In this document: piece by piece, positions 41,092-49,411 of the stretch
How positions within the stretch are numbered: position 1 is the stretch's first letter
How the letters are laid out: every line of letters begins with the position of its first letter
Assembly: GCF_947286155.1 (NCBI RefSeq)
Contig: NZ_CAMYPD010000017.1
Span: 1 to 53,084, forward strand
DNA length: 53,084 nucleotides
Source of the DNA: an uncultured Tessaracoccus sp.
GTDB lineage: Bacteria; Actinomycetota; Actinomycetes; Propionibacteriales; Propionibacteriaceae
Reading direction: 5' to 3'
Made by a program: the position numbers and the translations under genes
The notes under the pieces: model-generated
Told to the model about the DNA's origin: nothing
Databases searched by the model: none
The model's input: only the letters and a program-made list of their open reading frames with translations

Positions 41092-42546
41092 GTGCGTTTC
41101 TTGACTCAGCCCATCCATGACCTCACCTATTCCGATGTGTTCATGGTGCCCAGCCGTTCCAGCGTCTCATCACGTCTCGATGTAGACCTCACCTCCACCG
41201 ACGGACTCGCCACCCCGACGCCCCTCGTCGCCGCGAACATGACCGCAGTGTCCGGACGTCGAATGGCGGAAACCATGGCGAGGCGCGGCGGCCTCGCGGT
41301 GTTCCCGCAGGACATCCCCATCGACGTCGTCGCCAAGTCCATCGGCAAGGTGAAGCGGGCGCATCCGATCTTCGACACCGCTGTTACCGTCTCCCCCACC
41401 ACTACGAATGCTGAAACGCTCAGCCTGATCCAAAAGCGCTCCCACGGCGTTGCTGTCGTCGTCGACGACGGGCGCGTCGTCGGTCTGGTGCATCCTGGCC
41501 CAGCGGAGAATGCCGACCGATTCGCACAGGCCAAGGACGTGATGACCACCGACATCACTACCGTGAGCCCCTCGATGGCCCCGGAAGAGGTATTCAACCT
41601 CCTCTCCTCCACACACCAAGGCCTGGCCGTAGCCATCGACGAAGACGGTGCACTCGTGGGCGTCATCACCGCCAAGGGCGCCCTGCGGGCCACGATCTAC
41701 TCCCCCGCCGTTGACGCCGACGGGCGCTTGCGCGCGGGCGTCGCCGTCGGCATCAACGGCGACATCTCAGCCAAGGTGCGCGCCGCCCTCGACGCGGGCG
41801 CTGACATACTCGTGATGGACACCGCGCACGGGCACCAGGAGAAGATGATCCAGGCGCTCAGCGTCGCCCGTGATGTACGCGACGAGTACGCCGCCCAGAC
41901 CGGACGGCACGTGCTGATCGTCGCAGGCAACGTCGTCACGCCTGAGGGCGTGCGCGACCTCGTCGAGGCAGGCGCAGATATCTGCAAGGTGGGTGTCGGG
42001 CCCGGCGCGATGTGCACCACCCGCATGCAGACCGGCGTGGGGCGCCCCCAGTTCTCCGCAGTGCTCGACTGCAGCCTCGCCGCCCGAGAGCTCGGCAAGG
42101 CTGTGTGGGCCGACGGCGGCATCCGCCACCCGCGCGACGTCGCCCTCGCGCTGGCTGCGGGAGCAGGGTCGGTGATGATCGGGTCCTGGTTCGCCGGCAC
42201 CTACGAATCCACCGGCTATCTGAAGCACGACCACGACGGTCGGGTCTACAAAGAATCGTTCGGCATGGCCTCTGCTCGAGCCGTGCGCAACCGTACGAAA
42301 GATCAGTCGGCGTTCAGTAGGGCGCGCGCGTCACTCTTCGAAGAAGGCATCTCCAGCTCGAGGATGTACCTCGACCCGGCTCGGCCTGGCGTCGAAGATC
42401 TCCTGGACTGGATCACCTCAGGTGTGCGTTCGTCGTGCACGTACGCTGGTGCCAGCAACCTGGACGAGTTCGCTGACCGCGCCGTCGTCGGCGTGCAATC
42501 AGGTTCTGGCTACGACGAAGGTCGCCCTCTCGCCCAGAGCTGGTGA
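41092..42546 (+). CDS. guaB1: GuaB1-type IMP dehydrogenase-like enzyme (GMP reductase)
   Basis: A 484-residue TIM barrel with an inserted pair of CBS domains (about 95-210). The catalytic loop V-G-P-G-A-M-C-T-T-R holds the cysteine near 308, followed by W-A-D-G-G-I-R-H-P-R. It aligns closely with mycobacterial GuaB1, which acts as a CBS-regulated GMP reductase and not an IMP dehydrogenase. A GMP-to-IMP salvage role is therefore likely. It lies between the qcr and ctaF-D-C operons and has its own promoter. Confidence 0.9.
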   Translation: MRFLTQPIHDLTYSDVFMVPSRSSVSSRLDVDLTSTDGLATPTPLVAANMTAVSGRRMAETMARRGGLAVFPQDIPIDVVAKSIGKVKRAHPIFDTAVTVSPTTTNAETLSLIQKRSHGVAVVVDDGRVVGLVHPGPAENADRFAQAKDVMTTDITTVSPSMAPEEVFNLLSSTHQGLAVAIDEDGALVGVITAKGALRATIYSPAVDADGRLRAGVAVGINGDISAKVRAALDAGADILVMDTAHGHQEKMIQALSVARDVRDEYAAQTGRHVLIVAGNVVTPEGVRDLVEAGADICKVGVGPGAMCTTRMQTGVGRPQFSAVLDCSLAARELGKAVWADGGIRHPRDVALALAAGAGSVMIGSWFAGTYESTGYLKHDHDGRVYKESFGMASARAVRNRTKDQSAFSRARASLFEEGISSSRMYLDPARPGVEDLLDWITSGVRSSCTYAGASNLDEFADRAVVGVQSGSGYDEGRPLAQSW

Positions 42547-42557
42547 TGAGAGGGCGA
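42522..42557. terminator. Hairpin spanning the guaB1 stop
   Basis: Ten-base perfect arms (42522-42531 inside guaB1, 42548-42557 beyond the stop) lie between convergent guaB1 and ctaF and can terminate both. Confidence 0.6.
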
Positions 42558-42564
42558 GCGGGCG

Positions 42565-42963
42565 TCAGTGCTGGTAGTCGCCGCGGTAGAACTCCAGCAC
42601 CCAGCCTGTAACAGCCCAAATTCCGACGCCGAAGCCGAGCACGGTGATCCACCACTGTTCGACGCTCAGGCCGAGCAGAATGATGGTGACTACCACCGCG
42701 CACCAGAAGGGCCAGGTGCTCTTGGGCGCGAAGAATCCGTAGTTACCGGCGGCTTCCTCGATGGTTGCGTCTTCCCTGTCTTCGGGCCGAGCGTCGAAGT
42801 GCTTGGCCTCATAGCTGAGGAACGCAGCGATCATGGTGCCCAGCGCGAAGGTGAAGCCCAGCGCAATGGTGCCGATGATCTCCTGGCTCGCGAACCAGTA
42901 GATCGGTGTCATCACCGCGAAGAAGACCGCGATGAACCAAAAGATCCTGGATTCGGTCTTCAC
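42565..42963 (-). CDS. ctaF: Actinobacterial cytochrome c oxidase subunit IV
   Basis: A 132-residue protein with four membrane helices in two pairs and a polar loop with F-D-A-R-P-E-D-R and N-Y-G-F-F-A-P-K-S-W/T-P-F-W motifs. This is the pattern of CtaF, the small subunit that completes the aa3 oxidase. It overlaps the ctaD stop by four bases. The order ctaC-ctaD-ctaF is one operon. Confidence 0.92.
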   Translation of the reverse strand: MKTESRIFWFIAVFFAVMTPIYWFASQEIIGTIALGFTFALGTMIAAFLSYEAKHFDARPEDREDATIEEAAGNYGFFAPKSTWPFWCAVVVTIILLGLSVEQWWITVLGFGVGIWAVTGWVLEFYRGDYQH

Positions 42964-44687
42964 TTCGAGGCCTCCTCAAGCTCCGGGGTGTCGTCCGCGT
43001 CGAGCAGCTCGCCCGGATCGACGTCGTGTGGCTCCTCAGCCAGTTCGGGGTGAGCCAGGTCGAAGGCCGGGTTCACGGAGCGAACGCGAGGCAGCGAATC
43101 AAAGTTGTGCCTAGGCGGCGGGCACGAGGTGGCCCACTCCAGGGTGCGGCCCCAGCCCCACGGGTCGTTGACTTCGACCTTAGGCGCCTTGCGCGTGATC
43201 CACACGTTCCAGAAGAACGGAAGCATCGAGACGCCCAGGAAGAACGCACCGAAGGTGGACACCTGGTTGAGCACGGTGAAGCCTTCCCACGCACCGTAGT
43301 CGGCAATGCGCCGCTGCATACCTGCGACGCCGAGCCAGTGCTGCACGAGGAACGTGATGTGAAAGCCGATGAAAATCATCCAGAAGTGTGCCTGGCCAAG
43401 CTTCTCGTTCAACATGCGCCCAGTGAACTTGGGCCACCAGTAGTAGAAGCCCGCGAAGGTTGAGAACACGACGGTACCGAACAGCACGTAGTGGAAGTGC
43501 GCCACCACGAAGTAGGAGTCGGTCACCTGGAAGTCGAGCGCGGGCGACGCGAGGATGATACCCGTGAGGCCACCGAACAGGAAGGTGACCAGGAAGCCGA
43601 TCGCGAACAACATGGCTGAGTTCAACGTCAATGACCCTCGCCACATGGTGCCGATCCAGTTGAAGAATTTCACACCCGTCGGAATGGCGATCATGAAGGT
43701 CATGAACGCGAAGAACGGCAGGCTCACCGCGCCCGTGGCGAACATGTGGTGCGCCCACACCGACACAGACAGCGCGCCGATGGTCAAGGTGGCGAAGACC
43801 AGACCGTAGTAGCCGAACACTGGCTTGCGGCTGAACACCGACAGCACCTCGGTGATGATGCCGAAGAATGGCAGCGCCAGCACATACACCTCAGGGTGTC
43901 CAAAGAACCAGAACAGGTGCTGGTAGAGCATCGCACCGCCGGATGCGGCGTCGAAGATATGCGACCCCAGCACGCGGTCGGAGCCGAGCACAAGCAACGC
44001 TGCACCCAGCACGGGGAACGTGATGATCACCATCATGGAGGTGACGAGGATGTTCCACGAAAAGATGGGCATGCGGAACATGGTCATGCCCGGTGCACGC
44101 ATGCAGATGATGGTGGTGATGAAGTTCACCGCGCCGAGAATCGACGACAGACCCAGGACGTAGAGGCCGAACACCCAGAAGTTCGAGCCGAGCCCAGGCG
44201 AATGCAGCGACGTCGACAGTGGCGTGTAGCCGAACCAACCGAAGCTCGCGGCGCCTTCCTTCGTGAAGAACCCGGCGCAGGTCAAAATCGAACCGAACAG
44301 GTAGAGCCAGTAGGCGAACGCATTCAGGCGCGGGAAGGCAACATCGGGGGCTCCGAGCTGCAGTGGCAGCATCGCGTTGGCGAAGCCGGCAAAGATGGGC
44401 GTCGCGAACATGAGCAGCATGATGGTGCCGTGCATGGTGAAGAACTGGTTGAACGTCTCATGGTTCACGAACTGCATGCCGGGGTTCGCGAGCTCGGCAC
44501 GAATGCCCAGAGCGAGCACACCACCGAAGCAGAAGAAGAACATGGACGTGACGAAGTACATGTTGCCCAACACCTTGTGGTCGGTGGTGGACAGGTACTT
44601 CATCACCGTGGCACCCAACGAGTGCGTGGACTTCGTCGTCGCAGGGGACGCGAGCTCCGTCCGTGCGGCAATGTTATCGCTGCTCAT
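42960..44687 (-). CDS. ctaD: Cytochrome c oxidase subunit I
   Basis: A 575-residue, twelve-helix heme-copper oxidase catalytic subunit. It contains the heme a histidine (M-H-G-T-I-M), the His-Tyr cross-link segment W-F-F-G-H-P-E-V-Y near 263, and H-H-M-F and H-F-H-Y-V-L ligands. It reduces oxygen using electrons from the bcc complex. Its ATG shares a base with the ctaC stop. The acidic C-terminal tail is typical of the phylum. Confidence 0.96.
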   Translation of the reverse strand: MSSDNIAARTELASPATTKSTHSLGATVMKYLSTTDHKVLGNMYFVTSMFFFCFGGVLALGIRAELANPGMQFVNHETFNQFFTMHGTIMLLMFATPIFAGFANAMLPLQLGAPDVAFPRLNAFAYWLYLFGSILTCAGFFTKEGAASFGWFGYTPLSTSLHSPGLGSNFWVFGLYVLGLSSILGAVNFITTIICMRAPGMTMFRMPIFSWNILVTSMMVIITFPVLGAALLVLGSDRVLGSHIFDAASGGAMLYQHLFWFFGHPEVYVLALPFFGIITEVLSVFSRKPVFGYYGLVFATLTIGALSVSVWAHHMFATGAVSLPFFAFMTFMIAIPTGVKFFNWIGTMWRGSLTLNSAMLFAIGFLVTFLFGGLTGIILASPALDFQVTDSYFVVAHFHYVLFGTVVFSTFAGFYYWWPKFTGRMLNEKLGQAHFWMIFIGFHITFLVQHWLGVAGMQRRIADYGAWEGFTVLNQVSTFGAFFLGVSMLPFFWNVWITRKAPKVEVNDPWGWGRTLEWATSCPPPRHNFDSLPRVRSVNPAFDLAHPELAEEPHDVDPGELLDADDTPELEEASK

Positions 44688-45550
44688 CAGTTGCCCTCCT
44701 TGGGTGCCGCCGTCGTCTCCGGCAGCACATGTTTGGTGGTCTGCGGCATCGGGAGCAAGCCCTCATTCTGGGGGTTGGCAGCAAGCTCCTGCACGTGCTT
44801 CGCGTATTCCTCTTCGGAAACCACGTGCACCTTGAAGATCATGGCCGCGTGCAATTCGCCGCACAGCTCGGCGCACTTACCGTCGTAGACACCCTCCTTG
44901 TTGGGCGTCACATCGAACGAGTTGGGATGGCCGGGGATCACGTCCATCTTGAAGTAGAACGCTGGCACCCAGAACGAGTGGATCACGTCAGCGGAGTCAA
45001 GGTTGAAGCGCACCCGCTTGTTCACCGGAAGGTAGAGCTCGGGGATCTTCTCGACGGTGCCGACCTCATGAGCATCGACACCCACCTGAGGATCATCAGC
45101 ACCGTGGTAGTTGAACGTCCACGACCACTTCTGCCCAATGACATCGACGACGAGGTCCGGGTCTTCGCTTTGGTCGAGCACTTCGTCGAACACCCGCACG
45201 GTGTAGAGGAAGAGCACGCCGATGATGAGGAACGGGACGAGCGTGTACAGCAGCTCAAGAGGCAGGTGGTACTTCGTCTGCCGCGGCGCGGGGGCGTCGT
45301 CGTCCTTGCGCCGGTAGCGAATGACAGACCAGAGGATCAAGCCCCACACCAAGGCGCCAATCATCAAGGCGGTGACCCAGAACCCCACCCAAAGGTTACC
45401 CATCGCGGGGGCCTGCTCGGATGCCGGTTCGGGCAGGCCGAACCGCGCACCCTGGCCGCTACAACCCGCCAGGCCGAGGAGCATGAGCACCCCTGCGATC
45501 GCCATGATCCTGCGGCCGGTTCGGGGCCGGGGAGGATTGCTTCTCACCAC
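44687..45550 (-). CDS. ctaC: Cytochrome c oxidase subunit II (lipoprotein)
   Basis: A 287-residue protein. The lipoprotein signal ends L-G-L-A-G-C, followed by two membrane helices and a cupredoxin domain. The CuA site is C-A-E-L-C-G-E-L-H-A-A-M near 228-239. The start is GTG-GTG with GGAAGG upstream; either GTG may be used. It is the first gene of the ctaC-ctaD-ctaF operon, with its promoter about 45 bases upstream. Confidence 0.95.
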   Translation of the reverse strand: MVRSNPPRPRTGRRIMAIAGVLMLLGLAGCSGQGARFGLPEPASEQAPAMGNLWVGFWVTALMIGALVWGLILWSVIRYRRKDDDAPAPRQTKYHLPLELLYTLVPFLIIGVLFLYTVRVFDEVLDQSEDPDLVVDVIGQKWSWTFNYHGADDPQVGVDAHEVGTVEKIPELYLPVNKRVRFNLDSADVIHSFWVPAFYFKMDVIPGHPNSFDVTPNKEGVYDGKCAELCGELHAAMIFKVHVVSEEEYAKHVQELAANPQNEGLLPMPQTTKHVLPETTAAPKEGN

Positions 45551-45576
45551 TGTTTGCCTTCCACGTTCTTTTCGTC

Positions 45577-45616
45577 ACACATCGCTCAGATGTGTATAGC
45601 ACTGCAAGGTCACCTT
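45577..45616 (-). promoter_or_regulatory. ctaC promoter with two dyads
   Basis: On the minus strand TG-C-TATACA (TATACA at 45593-45598) is an extended -10 box. AAGGT-C-ACCTT (45606-45616) overlaps the expected -35 region. ACACAT-7-ATGTGT (45577-45595) overlaps the -10 and start point. Either dyad could be an operator. Confidence 0.5.
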
Positions 45617-45627
45617 AACGCATAAAG

Positions 45628-45662
45628 GCACCCCCGGGTGAAGTGATTCAGCCCGGGGGTGC
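45628..45662 (-). terminator. Terminator of the erpA-like gene
   Basis: Perfect 11-bp arms (45628-45638, 45652-45662) with a 13-base loop, followed on the minus strand by CCTTTATG. It separates the A-type carrier gene from the ctaC promoter. Confidence 0.8.
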
Positions 45663-45707
45663 TAGTTGTTCACAATTTCGTTGCGTGCGACGTCGCTTTC
45701 GTGGCGA

Positions 45708-46058
45708 TTAGTGGAACGAATCGCCACATGCGCAGGAGCCCGTCGCGTTCGGGTTGTCGATGGTGAATCCCTGCTGCGAGATGGTGTCGACGAAGTCGAT
45801 CGATGCACCTCCCAGGTAGGGCGCGCTCATTCGGTCGGTGACTACCTTCACGCCTTCATAATCGGTGGCCTGGTCGCCATCGAGTTCACGATCGTCGAAA
45901 TACAGCTGGTAACGAAGGCCGGAGCAACCGCCGGGCTGCACAGCAATGCGCAACGACAGATCGTCGCGACCCTCTGCTTCGAGCAGAGCACGCACCTTAT
46001 CGACGGCCGCTTCCGTGAGGGTAACGCCGGTTGGTGCATCAGTCTGGGTTTCAGTCAC
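45708..46058 (-). CDS. erpA: A-type iron-sulfur carrier protein
   Basis: A 116-residue HesB/IscA-family scaffold that delivers Fe-S clusters. The three ligand cysteines are in G-G-C-S-G-L near 46 and C-A-C-G-D-S-F near the C-terminus. GTG 46058 has GGAG five bases upstream; the open frame runs further up but without family similarity. It corresponds to Rv2204c next to ctaC in mycobacteria. A link to maturation of the neighbouring Rieske protein is plausible. Confidence 0.9.
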   Translation of the reverse strand: MTETQTDAPTGVTLTEAAVDKVRALLEAEGRDDLSLRIAVQPGGCSGLRYQLYFDDRELDGDQATDYEGVKVVTDRMSAPYLGGASIDFVDTISQQGFTIDNPNATGSCACGDSFH

Positions 46059-46131
46059 GCTGACTCCATCAGTAGGGGTGTTGAACGCGCCCCAGTGTAC
46101 GTGGCTGTCGACGCGACTCCAAGCACTTCCC

Positions 46132-46932
46132 TTATTCGAACCGCCAGGTGCGCGCCACACGCTCCGCCAGTGCTGCGAGGTCACTCTCTTCGACGGTGCG
46201 TGGATCGTCGCCGGTGTGCACCGCGTGGGCGGCTTCGATACCGGACAGACGCAGTTCGCGCGACGACACATAGTTGCGACCGCAGACCACGATCACGGGG
46301 CGCAGCGCTTCCTCCGCGATCCGCACAACACGTTCGACGAGCGGCCCGCCGCGGGTGTGGAAGTCGAGGTCAGTGCATCCCGTGACGATGAGGTCAGCCT
46401 GGGTGGCCGTCTCCGCGAAGCCGGTGCGTTCCACGGTGAGTTCGAGCGCGCTGGTCAACCGCACGCCCTCACGCAGCAACAGTGCGCCGAACCCGTCGAC
46501 GGCTCCCACGCCCGCACCGTCGTCCACGCCCAGCGCTGCGAGCCATGCGCGCGTTTGGGCGTCCGCGGCGAGGCCGGCGGCAAGATCGTCGCCGCGCTCA
46601 CGGGATCGTTGCACGGCCGTGCCTGCGAGTCCCGTCAACGGCACCTCGACGTCCGAATCGGTCACCACGGCCACGAAACGACGCCCCGCGATCGCTTGCG
46701 TGGCGCGCTCCGCGTCGGCCAAGCGAAACTCCAGCTGCCTCAGGTCGACGACGTCGGCCCCTCGTGCCAGCACGTCAGCAAGCTCATCGAGTGTGGAAGG
46801 CGCAGGCCAAGATGCCTCGAGGTCTACCACGGCAACCTCGGCACCTTCAGCTTGAAACGCCCGGGCGACGACGACGGATGCCGCGTGAGACTCCAGCGCG
46901 CCGACCGCGCCGGATGCGACGAGTACCCGCAC
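46132..46932 (-). CDS. Degenerate glycerate kinase-like protein
   Basis: A 266-residue protein in the position of Rv2205c (glycerate kinase family). The fold is suggested by the V-L-V-A start, E-R-T-G-F-A-E-T-A-T-Q-A-D-L-I-V-T-G and V-I-V-V-C-G-R near the end. It is roughly 100 residues shorter than usual. The P-D-S-F-K-G segment is absent, and the G-E-G-x-x-D active-site motif reads G-C-T-D-L-D. Kinase activity is doubtful. The open frame is intact and starts with GTG eight bases after the pspAA stop, so it is probably still expressed. Confidence 0.65.
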   Translation of the reverse strand: MRVLVASGAVGALESHAASVVVARAFQAEGAEVAVVDLEASWPAPSTLDELADVLARGADVVDLRQLEFRLADAERATQAIAGRRFVAVVTDSDVEVPLTGLAGTAVQRSRERGDDLAAGLAADAQTRAWLAALGVDDGAGVGAVDGFGALLLREGVRLTSALELTVERTGFAETATQADLIVTGCTDLDFHTRGGPLVERVVRIAEEALRPVIVVCGRNYVSSRELRLSGIEAAHAVHTGDDPRTVEESDLAALAERVARTWRFE

Positions 46933-46940
46933 CCTGCCTG

Positions 46941-47246
46941 CTACTCCTGGACTTCGTCCGGCAGCAAACCGCCGTAGTAGTCGCGGGTGGCGTCGAGCAC
47001 GAGCTTGACGTCGTCGAGGCTGGCCGTCGGGTCGGGCAAGACGACGTCAGACTCAGCCAGCACATCGTCGGGCACCGGAGAGCCCAGTTCTTGGATGCGG
47101 GTGAACAGCTCCTGCAGCACCTCGCGCATCGCCGCTTCGTCACCGGCCTCGACCGTGCGCTCCAGACGCTCATCGATTTCATTCAAACTCGTGAGGGAGT
47201 CGACGTCGATGGTCCACTGCCCCTCGCCCATGACTCGGATGATCAC
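46941..47246 (-). CDS. pspAA: PspA-associated protein PspAA
   Basis: A 101-residue acidic protein starting M-I-I-R-V-M-G-E-G-Q-W, the standard PspAA opening. A dimer-like strand and two helices follow. It overlaps the pspA stop by four bases. PspAA modulates PspA in archaeal and actinobacterial envelope stress systems. Confidence 0.88.
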   Translation of the reverse strand: MIIRVMGEGQWTIDVDSLTSLNEIDERLERTVEAGDEAAMREVLQELFTRIQELGSPVPDDVLAESDVVLPDPTASLDDVKLVLDATRDYYGGLLPDEVQE

Positions 47247-48070
47247 TGCTGAGGCTCCCCGTACGGATCTGCGACGGAGCCTTCCTGAGCGGGGGCCTGC
47301 TGCGGCGTAGCCCCCTGGACCTGGCTCGGCGTTGCATTCGGCGCATCGATTGCGGCAGGCTGCGCAGGCGCACCACCCGTGAGCTGTGCCTTCATCGAGG
47401 CGAGCTCGTCCTCCACCGACGAACTCGACGCCAGCTGGTCAAGCTCCCGAGTGATGTCGTCTTGGCCGAATCCATCCTCCAGCGCGCCCGAGGCAACCAG
47501 CTCATCGACGGCAGATGCGCGGGCCTGCAGCTCCAGCGTCTTGTCTTCTGCACGCTGAATGGCGAGACCGATATCGTTCATCTCCTCGCCAATGCCGGTG
47601 AACGCCTCATTGATGCGGGTCTGCGCCTCGGCGGCGGAGTAGGTAGCCTTAATGGTCTCCTTGCGAGTGCGGAAGGCGTCGACCTTCGCCTGCAGGCGAG
47701 AACTCGCGCGAACGAGCTTCTCCTCTTCCTGCTGCAACTGAGCATGCTGCGCCTGCAGCTCTGCGAGCTGCTGCTGCAGGCCCGACTTACGGGTAAGCGC
47801 CTCGCGGGCGAGATCTTCCCGGTTCGATTCCAGTGCACGCTGCGCCGCCGACGTGAGGCGGTCAATCTCCTGGTTCAACTTGCTGGCTTGGAGCTCCACC
47901 CGCTTGCGGCTGGTGGCCACATCCGCGACACCGCGGCGCACGTTCTGCAAAAGCTCCAGCTGTTTCTGGTACGAGTAATCGAGCGTTTCACGGGGGTCCT
48001 CATACTGATCCAAGGCTTTGTTGGCCTTGGAGCGAAACACCATCGCAATGCGTTCAAAGATGCCGGCCAC
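47243..48070 (-). CDS. pspA: PspA/IM30 family envelope stress protein
   Basis: A 275-residue ESCRT-III-like coiled-coil protein that coats and repairs stressed membranes. A-G-I-F-E-R-I-A-M-V-F-R-S-K is the amphipathic membrane-binding helix. The long heptad region (about 25-205) and a Gln/Ala/Pro-rich tail follow. GTG 48070 has GGAAGG nine bases upstream. It forms an operon with pspAA and the glycerate-kinase-like gene. Confidence 0.92.
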   Translation of the reverse strand: MAGIFERIAMVFRSKANKALDQYEDPRETLDYSYQKQLELLQNVRRGVADVATSRKRVELQASKLNQEIDRLTSAAQRALESNREDLAREALTRKSGLQQQLAELQAQHAQLQQEEEKLVRASSRLQAKVDAFRTRKETIKATYSAAEAQTRINEAFTGIGEEMNDIGLAIQRAEDKTLELQARASAVDELVASGALEDGFGQDDITRELDQLASSSSVEDELASMKAQLTGGAPAQPAAIDAPNATPSQVQGATPQQAPAQEGSVADPYGEPQQ

Positions 48071-48200
48071 GAAAACTATCCTTCCGAAGGGGTCTGCCAC
48101 ATCAAAGGTACATGGTGCCAAGCAACAAGCTCGAGCGAACCCAGTAAATCTTTTTCTGCCGGGCACCCGACGCAGACTTCGAGCACCAGAGCGCAACCGG

Positions 48201-48206
48201 TAGAAT
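48201..48206 (+). promoter_or_regulatory. -10 box for the DUF3043 gene
   Basis: TAGAAT lies about 40 bases before GTG 48248. GAGG at 48235-48238 is the ribosome site. It is one of the few genes here with a proper leader. Confidence 0.45.
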
Positions 48207-48247
48207 GCAGCTTCGCCAATATCGTTCACCACTGTGAGGTAGTACGC

Positions 48248-48895
48248 GTGGGACTCTTCCGCCCCTATGAACGCTCTGACAAGTCCACCCGGGCACGCAC
48301 GTCAACCGTGCCCGAAAAGGTGAAGAAGGCCCCCGACACGAACGCGGCAACGTCCACGGATGCGCAGGAGCCGACGTCGGCCCCCGCCGGCAAGAAGGTG
48401 GTTCGTCGGGGCGCGAAAACCGGGCCCACCCCCACCCGCAAGGAAGCGGAAGCGGCGCGCATGGAGCGCCTGCATCCGAACCTCAGCAAGAAAGAGCGTA
48501 AGAAGGCAGAGCGTGAGGCTCGGTATAAGGCTCAAACTGAGGCTTGGGAGCGCGTCGAGAAGGGCCCCGAACGCACGTTGCTGCGCGACTTCGTCGACAC
48601 CCGCTGGACGCTTGCCGAGTTCATGATGCCGTTCATGCTCATCATCCTGGCGGCCATGTTCGTGTTCATGGCGAATGTTGAGATCACCACGATCATCGCG
48701 TTCCTGCTGTGGGGATTCTTCTTCGCCACCCTCATCAATATCTGGATCATGTGGCGAAGTTTCAAGAAGCTCCTCGCTGAGCGTGTGCCCAACGCGCACA
48801 CCAAGGGCCTGCTCATGTACATGATGAACCGCGCGATCATGATCCGACGCTTCCGTCGCCCTCTGCCCCGAATCAAGCGAGGAGATCCGATCTGA
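48248..48895 (+). CDS. DUF3043 membrane protein (Rv2206-like)
   Basis: A 215-residue protein. A basic, low-complexity N-terminus leads to the family segment G-P-T-P-T-R-K-E-A-E-A-A-R and a K-K-E-R-K-K-A-E-R-E helix. Two membrane helices (about 130-152, 155-178) and a basic tail follow. The family is widespread in actinobacteria and has no known function. Its stop overlaps the next ATG (TGATG). Confidence 0.8.
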   Translation: MGLFRPYERSDKSTRARTSTVPEKVKKAPDTNAATSTDAQEPTSAPAGKKVVRRGAKTGPTPTRKEAEAARMERLHPNLSKKERKKAEREARYKAQTEAWERVEKGPERTLLRDFVDTRWTLAEFMMPFMLIILAAMFVFMANVEITTIIAFLLWGFFFATLINIWIMWRSFKKLLAERVPNAHTKGLLMYMMNRAIMIRRFRRPLPRIKRGDPI

Positions 48896-49101
48896 TGAGC
48901 TATCACTGGGAACCCGCCACCGGTTCGTTCGACCGCGAGGAGCTCGAGCGCAACGACCTCCTGAAACGCTTCGACTCCAAGGAAGCCGCCGAGGAGTGGA
49001 TGTCGCTGTTCTACGACGACTTAGTGAACCTCGGGGTCGCTGAGGCCACCCTCATGGAGGAGGACAGGGTCGTCTACGGCCCCATGTCGCTGCTTCCCTG
49101 A
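48895..49101 (+). CDS. Small acidic protein coupled to the DUF3043 gene
   Basis: A 68-residue cytoplasmic acidic protein, M-S-Y-H-W-E-P-A-T-G onward, with no family I know. Its ATG shares a base with the upstream stop, which supports translation. Its last 81 bases overlap the end of the convergent membrane gene. Confidence 0.6.
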   Translation: MSYHWEPATGSFDREELERNDLLKRFDSKEAAEEWMSLFYDDLVNLGVAEATLMEEDRVVYGPMSLLP

Positions 49102-49374
49102 TCGCACCAGCAATACGACGCCGAACACCGTCGCTATCGCACCGATCCCAATGACGAACGGGGTCTGCTCGCGCACGGTGCGGATGCGCTGCTCGTAGGT
49201 TTGCAGCTTCTCGTCAGTGTTGACCTCCGTGTAGGTCGATCCATGGCATACGTCGCCTGGCCCCATTTCCACTTCACCGCAGTGCGTCGTCGGATGCACG
49301 TAGGCCACCACACCCCAGCAGGTGATGGCCAAGGCCGCTGCGATGAACAACCAGTAGGCGATTCGTTTTCCCAT
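49021..49374 (-). CDS. Two-helix membrane protein with an extracytoplasmic cysteine loop
   Basis: A 117-residue protein. Two membrane helices (about 5-26 and 73-92) flank a polar loop with two cysteines (H-C-G-E...D-V-C-H-G), which may form a disulfide. ATG 49374 has TAACTT (49382-49387) seven bases upstream: leaderless. It shares its upstream region back to back with pepA. Unknown function. Confidence 0.65.
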   Translation of the reverse strand: MGKRIAYWLFIAAALAITCWGVVAYVHPTTHCGEVEMGPGDVCHGSTYTEVNTDEKLQTYEQRIRTVREQTPFVIGIGAIATVFGVVLLVRSGKQRHGAVDDPVLLHEGGLSDPEVH

Positions 49375-49381
49375 GAAGGCA

Positions 49382-49405
49382 AAGTTACCCCGTCCTAGAT
49401 AGGGT
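49382..49405. promoter_or_regulatory. Divergent leaderless promoters of the membrane gene and pepA
   Basis: TAACTT (minus, 49382-49387) and TAGGGT (plus, 49400-49405) lie seven and six bases from their respective ATGs at 49374 and 49412. Confidence 0.55.
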
Positions 49406-49411
49406 GGGAGA

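Noticed and set aside
43746..44888. 380-codon plus-strand frame
   Set aside because: It is antisense to ctaD and ctaC; no domain is seen.
46059..46271. Upstream extension of the erpA-like frame
   Set aside because: The added residues have no family similarity; GTG 46058 with GGAG gives the normal length.
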